DNA of 16,524 bases from CAYWTX01 sp964461295 (GCA_964461295.1 CAYWTX010000541.1:1-16524); one strand, 5' to 3'. Positions 1 through 9,325 are shown, counted from the first letter of the stretch. Made by a program: numbers and translations. Notes: a model not told the origin generated them from the sequence alone.

Positions 1-2
1 GG

Positions 3-494
3 GGCTACGCACTGGCCATCGTCGCCTGCCTTCTGGGAGCCGCGAGTTGGACAGCCATCAGCCTCGCCCAGACCAGCATCGTGCTGGGCTTCGCCGACGG
101 CACCGGGCAGAGCCGCTACATCGCCGCCTCGGCTGTGCTTATCAGCATGGGCGGGGCGGCCGGCGGCTGGTTGGGCGGTGCGCTGACGCAGTGGCTGGTG
201 CACCTGCAAACGGCGCCGATCGTGCTGGGGCCGTTCTCATGGACGAACTACCACGTGGCGTTCCTGCTGGTTGTGCTCTCGCGGATCGGCGGGCTGTTCT
301 GGCTGATCGGCATGCCCGATCCTGGCGCCGGCTCCACGTGGCACATGGTCCGCACCATGGGCACCAACGTCTACAACCTGGTCTCCACGCGCCTGTTCTA
401 CCCCCTCCGCGCCTTCGGGTGGATGCACGAGGGCGACCGCAAGACGGCGCCCGGCCCGAGCGTGGAACGTGAGCGGGACGAGACGGTTCGGTAG
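3..494 (+). CDS. MFS-type transporter, C-terminal part (5' end outside window)
   Basis: The reading frame is open from the window edge and ends at TAG 492-494, giving 163 visible residues. Three hydrophobic segments can be seen: about residues 1-22, 42-68 (Gly/Ala-rich, with the pattern SMGGAAGGWLGG) and 85-106. A basic and polar cytoplasmic tail of about 55 residues follows. The Gly-rich pattern in the second segment (small residues, then GGxLGG) is typical of the last helices of major facilitator superfamily carriers. The substrate cannot be told from this end; sugar or glycoside symporters of the GPH type are one possibility. The gene converges on the yceH-like gene with a 38-nt gap that holds a hairpin. 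Codon use is strongly GC3, like most of the window. I am confident it is a membrane carrier and less sure of the family. Confidence 0.75.
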   Translation, partial: GYALAIVACLLGAASWTAISLAQTSIVLGFADGTGQSRYIAASAVLISMGGAAGGWLGGALTQWLVHLQTAPIVLGPFSWTNYHVAFLLVVLSRIGGLFWLIGMPDPGAGSTWHMVRTMGTNVYNLVSTRLFYPLRAFGWMHEGDRKTAPGPSVERERDETVR

Positions 495-512
495 TCGCCA
501 AACCGTCGCGAT

Positions 513-532
513 CGCGGGCAGGAATGCCCGCG
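513..532. terminator. Hairpin between convergent genes, possible bidirectional terminator
   Basis: A perfect 8-bp stem (CGCGGGCA / TGCCCGCG) closes a GGAA loop. It fills the gap between the stop of the MFS gene (494) and the stop of the yceH-like gene (533). There is no run of T's on either side, so it may work only as a weak terminator or as a 3'-end stabiliser. Position between two convergent stops is the main support. Confidence 0.5.
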
Positions 533-1201
533 TTACTTCAGTATCGCTTCCTCGCCCAGCGCCTTGGCCAGGTGCTCCACGACGCGCCTCAGCTCGCCCA
601 ACTCGGCCTCCATGCGCTCCAGGCGCTCGCCCACGCCCGGGGCCGCCGCGGCCGCGACCGCGTCAGCGTACACCCCGGCCGGTGCATCCAGCGGATGCAG
701 GTCGGGGCACAGGAGCTGAACGTATCGCGCCGCGCGACTGCCCGGCAGCGGCGGCAGCAGGCGGATCAACGCCTCCGGGCGCTCCGGCCCGCCCATCATG
801 TACCGCAGCAGGTTGCCCAACTCCTCCAGGCTGCCCAGCGGCGACATCCGCGAGGCGTGCGTGCGAATCTCCCCGGCCGTCTGCGGCCCGCGAAGCAGCA
901 GCTCCGTCAGCACCACCAACTCCTTGGTGCCGATGCCCAGCGCGTCGCGGCACTCGTGGCGGTACTTCATCACGCGGCTGCCGATCGAATCGCAGTAGAC
1001 CACCAGCTTCTTGTCGCGCAGGCCCTCCAGCGCCCGCACGATCCGGTCCTCGTCGAACTCCACCACCGGGAACCGGTTGCTCTTCTGGTTGCAGCCGACC
1101 ACGATCGCGTTCAGCGACATGGGGTACTGCGTGGCGGTGGTGTGGGCCTTCTCGACCAGCACGCCCAGCACGCGGCATTCATCGGGAGTCAGTTGGACCA
1201 T
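533..1201 (-). CDS. YceH/DUF480 family protein (UPF0502)
   Basis: This 222-residue protein matches the DUF480/YceH family. It starts LTPDECRVLGVLVEKAHTT and continues with PMSLNAIVVGCNQKSNRFPV, the family's hallmark block. Known members fold as two winged-helix domains, here about residues 1-80 and 90-165 (the second containing ELLLRGPQTAGEIRTHASRM). The last 35 residues are rich in Glu, Leu and Arg and look like a short coiled coil. The biochemical role of the family is not established; DNA binding is suggested only by the fold. The ATG lies one nucleotide after the argS stop, so the two are almost certainly cotranscribed and probably translationally coupled. Length agrees with the family. 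Confidence 0.88.
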   Translation of the reverse strand: MVQLTPDECRVLGVLVEKAHTTATQYPMSLNAIVVGCNQKSNRFPVVEFDEDRIVRALEGLRDKKLVVYCDSIGSRVMKYRHECRDALGIGTKELVVLTELLLRGPQTAGEIRTHASRMSPLGSLEELGNLLRYMMGGPERPEALIRLLPPLPGSRAARYVQLLCPDLHPLDAPAGVYADAVAAAAAPGVGERLERMEAELGELRRVVEHLAKALGEEAILK

Positions 1202-1202
1202 C

Positions 1203-2972
1203 TTACATCCTCTCGATTGTCTCGATGCCCAGCAGCCCCAGGCCGCGCTGGATCGTGCGGGCCGTCAGGTCGCACAGGAGCAGGCGGCTGGCGCGGGTCG
1301 CGGCGTCTTCAGCCTTCAGGACCGGGCAGTTCTCGTAGAAGCCCATGAACGCCCCGGCCACGTCGTAGAGGTAGGCGCACAGCAGGTTCGGCTGGCACTC
1401 GCGCGCGACGGCCTCCACGATCTCGGGAAAGCGAGCAAGGCGCACGGCCAGCGCCCGCTCCGCGGGTTCGCGGACCTGGATGGCCGCACCCGCCTGCTCG
1501 GCACTCTCCGCCCCCTTGCGGAAGATGCTTCGCACGCGGGCGTACGCGTACTGCATGTACGGGGCGGTGTTGCCCTCCAGCGAGAGCATCTTGTCCCACG
1601 AGAAGACGTAATCGCTCGCGCGGTTCTGCGACAGGTCGGCGTACTTCACCGCGCCGATGCCCACCACGCGGGCAATGTCCCGCCGCTGGTCCTCCGGCAT
1701 CTCGCCGCTCTTCTCGCTCACCAGCCGGAATGCCCGCTCCTGGGCCTCGTCGAGCAGGTCGATCAGCTTCACCGTCCCGCCGGTGCGCGTCTTGAACGGT
1801 TTGCCGTCGGCGCCCATCATCACGCCGAAGCCGACATGCTCCAGCGACACGTCCGGCGGGACGAATCCGGCCTTCCGCGCCACCGCGAATACCTGCTGGA
1901 AGTGCAGGCTCTGCCGCGCATCCACCACATAGAGCATCCGCTTGGCCTGGAGTTCCCGCACGCGGTATCGCATCGCGGCCAGGTCCGTCGTCGCGTAGAG
2001 ATACCCCTCGTCGGATTTCTGGATGATCACCGGAAGCGGCGCGCCGTCCTTGCCCGTGAACTCCGGCAGGAACACGCACTGCGCGCCCTGGCTCTCCGTC
2101 AGCAGCCCGGCCGCACGAAGGTCGGCGACGATCTTCGGCAGGTCGTCGTTGTAGGCGCTCTCGCCGCGGCGGTGCTTGTCTCCGAGTGAAGCCTGCAGAC
2201 GCTCGTAAACTCTGTGCATGTGTCGGAGAGATTCCTCCACACACATTGCCCAGAACTTTCTTACCTCTTCGTCTCCCGATTGCAGACGAGCGACCATCTC
2301 TCGAGCGCGGTCAGCGAAGCCGGGATCGCTATCGAACCTTGCTTTGGCCTCTCGGTACGTATCTTCAAGGTCCGCCACATGAATGCTGACAATGCTCGGC
2401 CGAGCGGTCGTTCGCTGTGGAATGGGCGGTATAGCGCTGACGAGGTCCATGTGATGCGCGATCAGCATTCCGAACTGCGTGCCCCAGTCGCCCACGTGGT
2501 TCTGGCGGATGACGTTGTGGCCGAGGAACTCCAACGTGCGGGCGAGGGCGTCGCCGATGATCGTGCTTCGCAGGTGCCCGACGTGCATTTCCTTGGCCAG
2601 GTTCGGCGCGGAGTAGTCCACCACGACGTTCTCCGGCCGGTCCGGGCGGGCCATGCCCAACCGCTCGTCGCCGGCGAGGCGGGTCATCTCGGCCGAGAGC
2701 CATTCCGGGCGCAGGCGGATGTTGATGAACCCCGGGCCGGCGACTTCGAGCTTCTCGGCCAGATCGGCCACGTCGGCGGCGGCGACGACCTTCTCCGCCA
2801 GTTGGCGTGGGTTCACCTTCGCTGCCTTGGCGGCCGTCATCACGCCGTTGGCCTGGTAATCGCCGAACTCGGCCCGGGCCGATGGGGCGACCATGGCGGG
2901 GGTCCCGGCCGGGGCGCCGGCGGCTTCCATCGCGGCCGATAGCCGCTTCTCAAGTTCCGCTCGAAGATTCAT
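1203..2972 (-). CDS. argS: Arginyl-tRNA synthetase
   Basis: This class I synthetase charges tRNA-Arg with arginine in the cytoplasm. It has 589 residues, a normal length. The N-terminal additive domain covers about residues 1-110. The HIGH-type signature is in DYSAPNLAKEMHVGHLRST (119-137). The degenerate KMSKS-equivalent loop is GKPFKTRTGGTVKL (390-403). The block GIGAVKYADLSQNR (438-451) and the anticodon-binding DALR domain, beginning near EGNTAPYMQYAYARVRS (466-482), are typical. The start ATG has only a weak GGGA Shine-Dalgarno. A long inverted repeat sits just upstream. Residues about 179-262 (bases 2185-2435) use many A/T-ending and rare codons (AGA, GTA, TCT, TGT, GCA), unlike the rest of the gene. 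The same stretch holds a linker (SAIPPIPQRTTARPSIVSI) about ten residues longer than I recall for E. coli ArgS. The gene leads directly into the yceH-like gene. Confidence 0.97.
   Translation of the reverse strand: MNLRAELEKRLSAAMEAAGAPAGTPAMVAPSARAEFGDYQANGVMTAAKAAKVNPRQLAEKVVAAADVADLAEKLEVAGPGFINIRLRPEWLSAEMTRLAGDERLGMARPDRPENVVVDYSAPNLAKEMHVGHLRSTIIGDALARTLEFLGHNVIRQNHVGDWGTQFGMLIAHHMDLVSAIPPIPQRTTARPSIVSIHVADLEDTYREAKARFDSDPGFADRAREMVARLQSGDEEVRKFWAMCVEESLRHMHRVYERLQASLGDKHRRGESAYNDDLPKIVADLRAAGLLTESQGAQCVFLPEFTGKDGAPLPVIIQKSDEGYLYATTDLAAMRYRVRELQAKRMLYVVDARQSLHFQQVFAVARKAGFVPPDVSLEHVGFGVMMGADGKPFKTRTGGTVKLIDLLDEAQERAFRLVSEKSGEMPEDQRRDIARVVGIGAVKYADLSQNRASDYVFSWDKMLSLEGNTAPYMQYAYARVRSIFRKGAESAEQAGAAIQVREPAERALAVRLARFPEIVEAVARECQPNLLCAYLYDVAGAFMGFYENCPVLKAEDAATRASRLLLCDLTARTIQRGLGLLGIETIERM
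2185..2435 (-). other. Compositionally distinct block inside argS
   Basis: Codons for ArgS residues about 179-262 shift to A/T third positions and to codons rarely used nearby: AGA and CGA for Arg, GTA for Val, TCT and TCA for Ser, TGT for Cys. By hand count, G+C of the 60-base lines from 2221 to 2400 is about 50-62%, against 72-73% for lines at 2041 and 2521; some flanking lines are near 60%. The reading frame and the family motifs (ADLEDTYREAK, LQSGDEEVRKFW) stay intact. The edges are approximate. Confidence 0.5.
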
Positions 2973-2990
2973 GGTTGGTCCCGGAAAGAG

Positions 2991-3049
2991 ATAGGACGAA
3001 CTGGACGAACAGGACCGATATCTGGTCGCGTTCGTCCTATTCGTCCTAT
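2991..3049. repeat. Imperfect 20-bp inverted repeat between rsfS and argS
   Basis: The left arm at 2991-3010 (ATAGGACGAA then CTGGACGAAC) pairs with the right arm at 3030-3049 with 18 of 20 positions complementary. The 19-nt middle contains a further GACC/GGTC pairing around the palindrome GATATC. The arms are themselves built from 9-nt steps: TTCGTCCTA occurs twice in tandem on the right, and variants of TAGGACGAA occur on the left. It lies 18 nt before the argS ATG. It could end or attenuate transcription leaving rsfS, or be a REP-like intergenic repeat. Confidence 0.8.
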
Positions 3050-3065
3050 CCAGTGCGTGCCTGAG

Positions 3066-3476
3066 TTATTCTTCTTGCCTGGTTTTCTTTGCCATGCGGC
3101 GGCGGGCGAGGGTGCGTTTCCAGTCCACCTTCGGCGCTTCGCCCCACAGCAGCTCCAGGTCGTAATGCTTGCGGTGCCGCGAATCGAAGATGTGCACCAC
3201 CACGTCCACGAAGTCCAGCAGAACCCAATCGGCCGCGTCCTGGCCCTCGACGTGCCAGGCGGCGTACCCGGTCTGTTTTCCGAAGAGGGCGATGTCGTCG
3301 GCGATGGTCCGCATCTGGCGGTCGCTGGCGCCCGTGCAGATCACGAAGTAGTCGGTCACTTCGCTGAGCCGCCGCAGGTCCAGGACCACGATGTCTTCGG
3401 CGTTGTCTTCGCGCGCGATGCCCGCGGCCTGGATGGCGAATTCCTTGGTGGGGCTTTTCTTGCGCGATGTAGCCAA
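3066..3476 (-). CDS. rsfS: Ribosomal silencing factor RsfS (YbeB/Iojap family)
   Basis: RsfS binds ribosomal protein L14 (uL14) on the large subunit and blocks subunit joining when nutrients are scarce. The 136-residue protein has the family blocks: AEDIVVLDLRRLSEVTDYFV (about 26-45), ICTGASDRQMRTIADDI (46-62), then WHVEGQDAADWVLLDFVDVV and VHIFDSRHRKHYDLELLWG. The last 25 residues are basic. The start is TTG at 3476-3474, preceded by GGGGAG with a 6-nt spacer; reading upstream in the same frame, the rpsU stop (TGA) is met five codons earlier, so no better start exists. It follows rpsU by 15 nt and precedes argS by 93 nt. Confidence 0.95.
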   Translation of the reverse strand: MATSRKKSPTKEFAIQAAGIAREDNAEDIVVLDLRRLSEVTDYFVICTGASDRQMRTIADDIALFGKQTGYAAWHVEGQDAADWVLLDFVDVVVHIFDSRHRKHYDLELLWGEAPKVDWKRTLARRRMAKKTRQEE

Positions 3477-3491
3477 CCGAGGCTCCCCGTA

Positions 3492-3683
3492 TCACCGGCT
3501 CGTGATCTGCATCTGCGTGCGTTTGATGCTCTTGCGGATGCGTCGGCGCTTGCGCTCGGAGGGCTTCTCGTAGTAGCTGCGGCGCTTCATGTCCTTGGTC
3601 AAGCCTTCCTTCTCGCACATCTTCTTGAAGCGTTTGACCATCTGGTCGACGCTCTCGTTGCCTCTGGCTTTCACTTTAATCAT
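3492..3683 (-). CDS. rpsU: 30S ribosomal protein S21 (bS21)
   Basis: This 63-residue, very basic protein matches bS21: IKVKARGNESVDQMVKRFKK at the N-terminus, then KMCEKEGL, then RRSYYEKPSERKRRR. S21 sits on the small subunit near the 3' end of 16S rRNA and helps initiation. The ATG at 3683 gives the expected N-terminus. The closest Shine-Dalgarno-like sequences (GGAG, AAAGGA) are 14 nt or more upstream and are better placed for a six-codon leader that overlaps the start. The gene heads the rpsU-rsfS-argS-yceH group. Confidence 0.97.
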   Translation of the reverse strand: MIKVKARGNESVDQMVKRFKKMCEKEGLTKDMKRRSYYEKPSERKRRRIRKSIKRTQMQITSR

Positions 3684-3696
3684 TTGATGATTTCAT
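3676..3696 (-). promoter_or_regulatory. Possible six-codon leader peptide overlapping the rpsU start
   Basis: An ATG at 3696 preceded by GGAG with a 7-nt spacer opens a frame reading MKSSND and closing with TAA at 3678-3676. The TAA lies inside the second and third codons of rpsU, in another frame. Because rpsU itself has a poorly spaced Shine-Dalgarno, stop-and-restart translation through this leader is possible. It could equally be chance. Confidence 0.25.
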
Positions 3697-3751
3697 GTCC
3701 TTTCTCCGGCACCGGTGTTCCACGCCCCCCGGCGTCCGCGCGGACGACAGG

Positions 3752-3791
3752 GGGAATCGTGATAGTTTAGTGATTCCCGCCGCAATAACAA
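3752..3791 (-). promoter_or_regulatory. Candidate rpsU promoter with palindrome around the -10
   Basis: On the minus strand TTGTTA (3791-3786) and TAAACT (3769-3764) are separated by 16 nt, each matching the sigma-70 consensus at four of six positions. A 7-bp inverted repeat, GGGAATC (3752-3758) and GATTCCC (3772-3778), brackets the -10 box and could be an operator or a hairpin. The leader would be about 75 nt. Support is by eye only. Confidence 0.35.
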
Positions 3792-3803
3792 GCCATTTTG
3801 TGC

Positions 3804-3832
3804 CAAGAAGCAAGCCGCCAAGCGGCCGGCGG
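3804..3832 (-). terminator. Candidate hppA terminator
   Basis: About 50 nt past the hppA stop, the minus strand has CCGCC, an 8-nt loop and GGCGG (3832-3815), followed by the T-rich run CTTGCTTCTT (3814-3805). The stem is short but the T-rich tail is in the right place. It would separate hppA from the downstream rpsU group. Confidence 0.35.
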
Positions 3833-3880
3833 ATTGCCGGAGGCTCGGCGGCTCGCGATTCGTTCGGCATCCGCGGGCGG

Positions 3881-6412
<2,532 letters not shown>

Positions 6413-6537
6413 CGTCCTTCTTCCTCAGTTAGAAGACCAGAGAACCCCCGCCTCAACATCCGGGCCTGTGCTCGAGGCGAAATGCCTTCGGGGGCCGCGC
6501 GCCCGGCACATCCATCCCGTCTGCTAGGCGGGGCCGT

Positions 6538-6567
6538 CTGTCCATCGCGCCAATGGCCGGTTATAGT
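6538..6567 (+). promoter_or_regulatory. Candidate thioesterase promoter
   Basis: TATAGT (6562-6567) is a good -10 match, with a weak -35, CTGTCC (6538-6543), 18 nt upstream. It overlaps the -10 of the opposite hppA promoter, so the two may compete for polymerase. Confidence 0.3.
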
Positions 6568-6590
6568 AGCCATCGCCCGGGCCGTTTCAA
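6563..6590 (-). promoter_or_regulatory. Candidate hppA promoter
   Basis: On the minus strand TTGAAA (6590-6585, five of six to consensus) and TACTAT (6568-6563) are 16 nt apart. An alternative -10, TATAAC (6565-6560), would have a 19-nt spacer. The leader would be about 145 nt. The same AT-rich spot may serve the divergent thioesterase gene. Confidence 0.35.
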
Positions 6591-6602
6591 GGAGATTCCA
6601 CC

Positions 6603-6995
6603 TTGCCAATTGATTCATGCACCATCGAAATCCGGGTCCGTTACGCGGAGGTCGACCCGATGGGCGTGCTGCACCACAGCCGCTTCTGGGTGTACTTCGA
6701 GATGGGGCGCACCGAGCTGCTCCGCGCCCAGGGCGTCGCCTACGCCGACCTCGAGAAACAGGGCGTGCTGTTCGCCGTGGCCCGCTGCTCGGCCCGCTTC
6801 CTGGCCCCCGCCCGCTACGACGACGTGCTGCTGCTGGCCACCCGCATCACGAAGACGGGCGCCGCCCGCATCGACCACGCCTACGAACTGAAGCGCAAAG
6901 CCGACGGCATGCTGCTGGCGACGGCCGAGACCACCCTCGCCTGCCTCGACCGCGCCGGGCAGGTGCAGGCCATCCCCGAATCGATGAGGATGTGA
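6603..6995 (+). CDS. YbgC/4-hydroxybenzoyl-CoA thioesterase family, hotdog-fold acyl-CoA thioesterase
   Basis: The 130-residue protein is a single hotdog domain. The catalytic segment RYAEVDPMGVLHHSRFWVYF (13-32) holds the family Asp (Asp18) in the VDxxGVxHH pattern, followed by FEMGRTELLRAQGVAYADLE. Members hydrolyse acyl-CoA or acyl-ACP thioesters in the cytoplasm; the substrate here is unknown. The start is TTG at 6603: AAGGAG lies 8 nt upstream, and the first in-frame ATG (Met20) would remove the catalytic Asp. Next downstream, 79 nt away, is an SDR pair with its own likely promoter. It is transcribed away from hppA. Confidence 0.92.
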   Translation: MPIDSCTIEIRVRYAEVDPMGVLHHSRFWVYFEMGRTELLRAQGVAYADLEKQGVLFAVARCSARFLAPARYDDVLLLATRITKTGAARIDHAYELKRKADGMLLATAETTLACLDRAGQVQAIPESMRM

Positions 6996-7021
6996 CAAGC
7001 GACACAAAACCGACGCCAAGC

Positions 7022-7049
7022 TTGCATCGGTCGCGGTAGTTCGTAAACT
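7022..7049 (+). promoter_or_regulatory. Candidate promoter of the SDR gene pair
   Basis: TTGCAT (7022-7027) and TAAACT (7044-7049) are 16 nt apart, about 25 nt before the ATG at 7075. The -10 box and spacer length are the same as in the candidate rpsU promoter. GGAGAG at 7062-7067 is the ribosome binding site. Confidence 0.35.
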
Positions 7050-7074
7050 TCGAAAGTCCCCTGGAGAGCCAAAC

Positions 7075-7932
7075 ATGAAAGTACTGATTACCGGCGCTGC
7101 CGGCGTGCTCGGCCGGGCCGTGACGGCCCTGGTCGAGAAAGAGCCCGACGTGACGTTGCGGCTGACCGACATGCTGCCGCTCCAGACGCCGCACGAATTC
7201 GTGCAGGCGGACCTGTCCGGGCCGCAGCAAGCCGCCGGACTGTGCGATGGAACCGACCTGCTGTTCCACATCGCGGCCATCCACCCCTGGAAGAAGTACG
7301 CCCCCGAGCAGTACCTGGACCTCAACATCAAGGGCACGTACTGCATCCTCGAAGCGGCCGCCAACGCCGGCGTCAAACGCGTGATCTATACCAGCAGCGT
7401 GGCCGCCATGGGCATGGCGTGCGACGACATCGCCCCGCCCATGCCCTGGAACGAAGACAAGCCCCCCACCCCGGGCGACCTGTACGGCATCACCAAGCAC
7501 GTCGGCGAGCAGTTCTGCAACGCCTTCGCGCGGCAGGGCAAGTTCTCCTACATCGCGCTACGGCCGGGAATGTTCATCCCCGCCCCCGAAGCGGAACCGC
7601 GCTTCGGCCTGGGCCTGCTGGCGTTCACCGTTCACGCGTCGGACGTGGCCGCGGCGCACCTGCTGGCCCTGCGGTCCGGCGTGCGGAACGACGCGTTCGT
7701 CATCACCGCCGGCGTGCCCTTCACGCGGGAAGACGCGGCCGGGCTGCGGACCGACGCGGCCGGCGTGATCCTCAAGCACTATCCCCACGCGGCGAAGCTG
7801 GCCGAGCGGGGCGTCACGCTGCCGGCTAAACTCAACCAATGCTACCGGATCGACAAGGCCCGGCGCGTGCTGGGCTACGACCCGCGGTACAGTTTCGAAA
7901 GCTGGCTGCAAAGCATAGGAATACAAGCATGA
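7075..7932 (+). CDS. NAD(P)-dependent epimerase/dehydratase (extended SDR)
   Basis: The 285-residue protein is an extended short-chain dehydrogenase/reductase. It begins MKVLITGAAGVLGRAVTAL, with the GxxGxxG nucleotide-binding loop. LLFHIAAIHP (61-70) is the usual strand-4 region, VIYTSSVAAMG holds the catalytic Ser, and YGITK is the catalytic YxxxK. LRPGMFIPAP follows. The C-terminal 80 residues include RIDKARRVLGYDPRYSFESW, typical of sugar-nucleotide epimerases and related reductases. The substrate cannot be named. GGAGAG lies 7 nt before the ATG. Its TGA overlaps the next gene's ATG (ATGA), so the two are translationally coupled and probably act on one substrate. Confidence 0.92.
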   Translation: MKVLITGAAGVLGRAVTALVEKEPDVTLRLTDMLPLQTPHEFVQADLSGPQQAAGLCDGTDLLFHIAAIHPWKKYAPEQYLDLNIKGTYCILEAAANAGVKRVIYTSSVAAMGMACDDIAPPMPWNEDKPPTPGDLYGITKHVGEQFCNAFARQGKFSYIALRPGMFIPAPEAEPRFGLGLLAFTVHASDVAAAHLLALRSGVRNDAFVITAGVPFTREDAAGLRTDAAGVILKHYPHAAKLAERGVTLPAKLNQCYRIDKARRVLGYDPRYSFESWLQSIGIQA

Positions 7933-8624
7933 GTCTCAAAGGCAAGGTTGTTCTGGTTACCGGCGCGGGGCGCGGCATCGGCCGGGCCATCTGCCTGCGT
8001 CTGGCGGCCGACGGAGCGACCATCGCCGCCGCGGCAAGGACGCAGGACGAGTTGGCGACGCTGAGGCAGGAGATCGCCGCCCAGGGCGGCGAATGCCACA
8101 CCATCGCGGTCGACCTGCGCGATCCGGCACGGGCCCAGTCGCTAGTCGCCACTGCCCTCCAACAGGCGGGCCGGTTGGACGTGCTGGTGAACAACGCGGG
8201 CATCGCGTGGTGCAAGCCGATCACGGAGACGTCATTCGACGAGTGGCGCGAGCTGCAGGCGGTGAACGTGGATGCGCCGTTCCTGCTCACCCGCGAGATT
8301 CTGCCGGTCTTCCGCGGCCAGGGCGGCGGGCAGATCGTGAACATCGGCTCCGACGCGTCCATACGCGGCATCGGCAGGATGACGTGCTATTGCACGTCGA
8401 AGTTCGGCCTGCGGGGAATGACCCTCGCCTTGCGGGAGGAACTGCGGGGCAGCGGGATACGGCTGAACCTGATCCTGCCCGGGCCCGTGAACACCACGAT
8501 CATCAGCAAGAAGGACAACCCCGCGCTGCCTCAACCCGAGGACATCGCGGAGCTGGTCTGGCAGGTGATCGCGCTGCCCCAGCGGGCGGATGTCTGGGAA
8601 CTGCTCGTCGAGCCGCGGTCGTGA
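7929..8624 (+). CDS. SDR family NAD(P)-dependent oxidoreductase (FabG-like)
   Basis: This is a classical SDR of 231 residues. Motifs: VTGAGRGIGRA (TGxxxGIG cofactor loop, about 10-20), VLVNNAGIAW (NNAG), IVNIGSDAS (catalytic Ser) and YCTSK (catalytic YxxxK), then LNLILPGPVNT. The length is a little short of the usual 245-250. The ATG at 7929 is preferred over in-frame starts up to 90 nt upstream: it gives the canonical SLKGKVVLVTG start, has AGGA 8 nt upstream and overlaps the stop of the preceding gene by four bases. The substrate is unknown; it may be a 3-ketoacyl, sugar or hydroxy compound. It converges on the methyltransferase gene with a 10-nt gap. Confidence 0.93.
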   Translation: MSLKGKVVLVTGAGRGIGRAICLRLAADGATIAAAARTQDELATLRQEIAAQGGECHTIAVDLRDPARAQSLVATALQQAGRLDVLVNNAGIAWCKPITETSFDEWRELQAVNVDAPFLLTREILPVFRGQGGGQIVNIGSDASIRGIGRMTCYCTSKFGLRGMTLALREELRGSGIRLNLILPGPVNTTIISKKDNPALPQPEDIAELVWQVIALPQRADVWELLVEPRS

Positions 8625-8634
8625 CGAGCGCGGA

Positions 8635-9279
8635 CTACCGCACCTTGTAGCACACCGCCATGCCGTCGCGCCGATCCGTGCCCGTGCGGACAACGACCAT
8701 CTCCCATCCGTTGTCGCCGCCCATGAAGTCCAGGAAGTCCTTCATCGACGCCGCGGCCGAGACCGCGTTATGCGCCACGACGATCGCGCCGGGCTTCAGC
8801 TTGCCCTCGATGGCCCTGTAGTACTTCAGGTAGTCGCTCTTCAGCGCGTCGAGGAACGCGAAGTCGAACTCGCCTTCCAGCCCCGGCAGCACCTTCAGAG
8901 CGTCGCCCTCGACCACCGTGATGGTCTTGTCCATCCCGACGGCCGCCACGTGCTCGCGCGCCTCCTTCACCATCTTGGGGTCGATGTCGACGGTGACCAG
9001 CTTGCCGCCGGTCCGCTCCAGGCCGATGCCCATGTGGATCGCCCCGTACCCGTTGGCCGTGCCGACCTCCAGCGCCCGCCGCGCCTTGCGGCCCTCGATG
9101 AGAATCCGCAGCAGGAGGGCATCCTCAGCCGGCGTGTTCATCCCGACCCGCTTAAAGTCCTTCAAGTACTTCGCTCGCGAGGCGTCGGTCATCTTCTCGT
9201 CCTTTCCCGCCTGGGCCAGCAGGATCCCGCCTCCCAGCAACAGTGCGCCAATAGAAACGAATGTCATAGTACGTTTCAT
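8635..9279 (-). CDS. Class I SAM-dependent O-methyltransferase-like protein with signal peptide
   Basis: The 214-residue protein has a typical export signal: MKRTMTFVSI, a hydrophobic core GALLLGGGILLAQA, then a charged mature start at about residue 25. The rest is a catechol/caffeoyl-CoA type O-methyltransferase. RVGMNTPAEDALLL is followed by SAM motif I EVGTANGYGAIHMG (71-84), motif II LVTVDIDPKMV (94-104), VVEGDALKVLP (122-132) and FDFAFLDALKSDYLKYY (138-154). Asp144 matches the first metal ligand. The usual Asp-Asn metal-ligand pair is His170-Asn171 here (IVVAHNAV). Export of a SAM-dependent enzyme is odd, because SAM is cytoplasmic. Either the signal is an uncleaved anchor or the protein has another role. 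GAGGAG precedes the ATG by 7 nt. Family is sure, activity is not. Confidence 0.88.
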   Translation of the reverse strand: MKRTMTFVSIGALLLGGGILLAQAGKDEKMTDASRAKYLKDFKRVGMNTPAEDALLLRILIEGRKARRALEVGTANGYGAIHMGIGLERTGGKLVTVDIDPKMVKEAREHVAAVGMDKTITVVEGDALKVLPGLEGEFDFAFLDALKSDYLKYYRAIEGKLKPGAIVVAHNAVSAAASMKDFLDFMGGDNGWEMVVVRTGTDRRDGMAVCYKVR

Positions 9280-9297
9280 GCTTCTTCTCCTCTGAGG

Positions 9298-9320
9298 CCT
9301 GCCCGCTTCAGCGGGGCAGG
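9298..9320. repeat. Hairpin upstream of the methyltransferase gene
   Basis: CCTGCCCGC and GCGGGGCAGG form a stem with one bulged base around a TTCA loop. It lies between a doubtful 34-codon ORF and the methyltransferase Shine-Dalgarno. It may be a terminator of upstream minus-strand transcription or a REP-like element. Confidence 0.5.
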
Positions 9321-9325
9321 TCCTT

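Noticed and set aside
6413..6562. Riboswitch or structured leader before hppA
   Set aside because: Only a small AGGC/GCCT pairing was found by eye. No known riboswitch core was recognised.
7839..7928. Upstream start of the classical SDR at 7839
   Set aside because: The extra 30 residues lie inside the preceding gene and precede the canonical SLKGKVVLVTG start. The ATG at 7929 has AGGA well placed.
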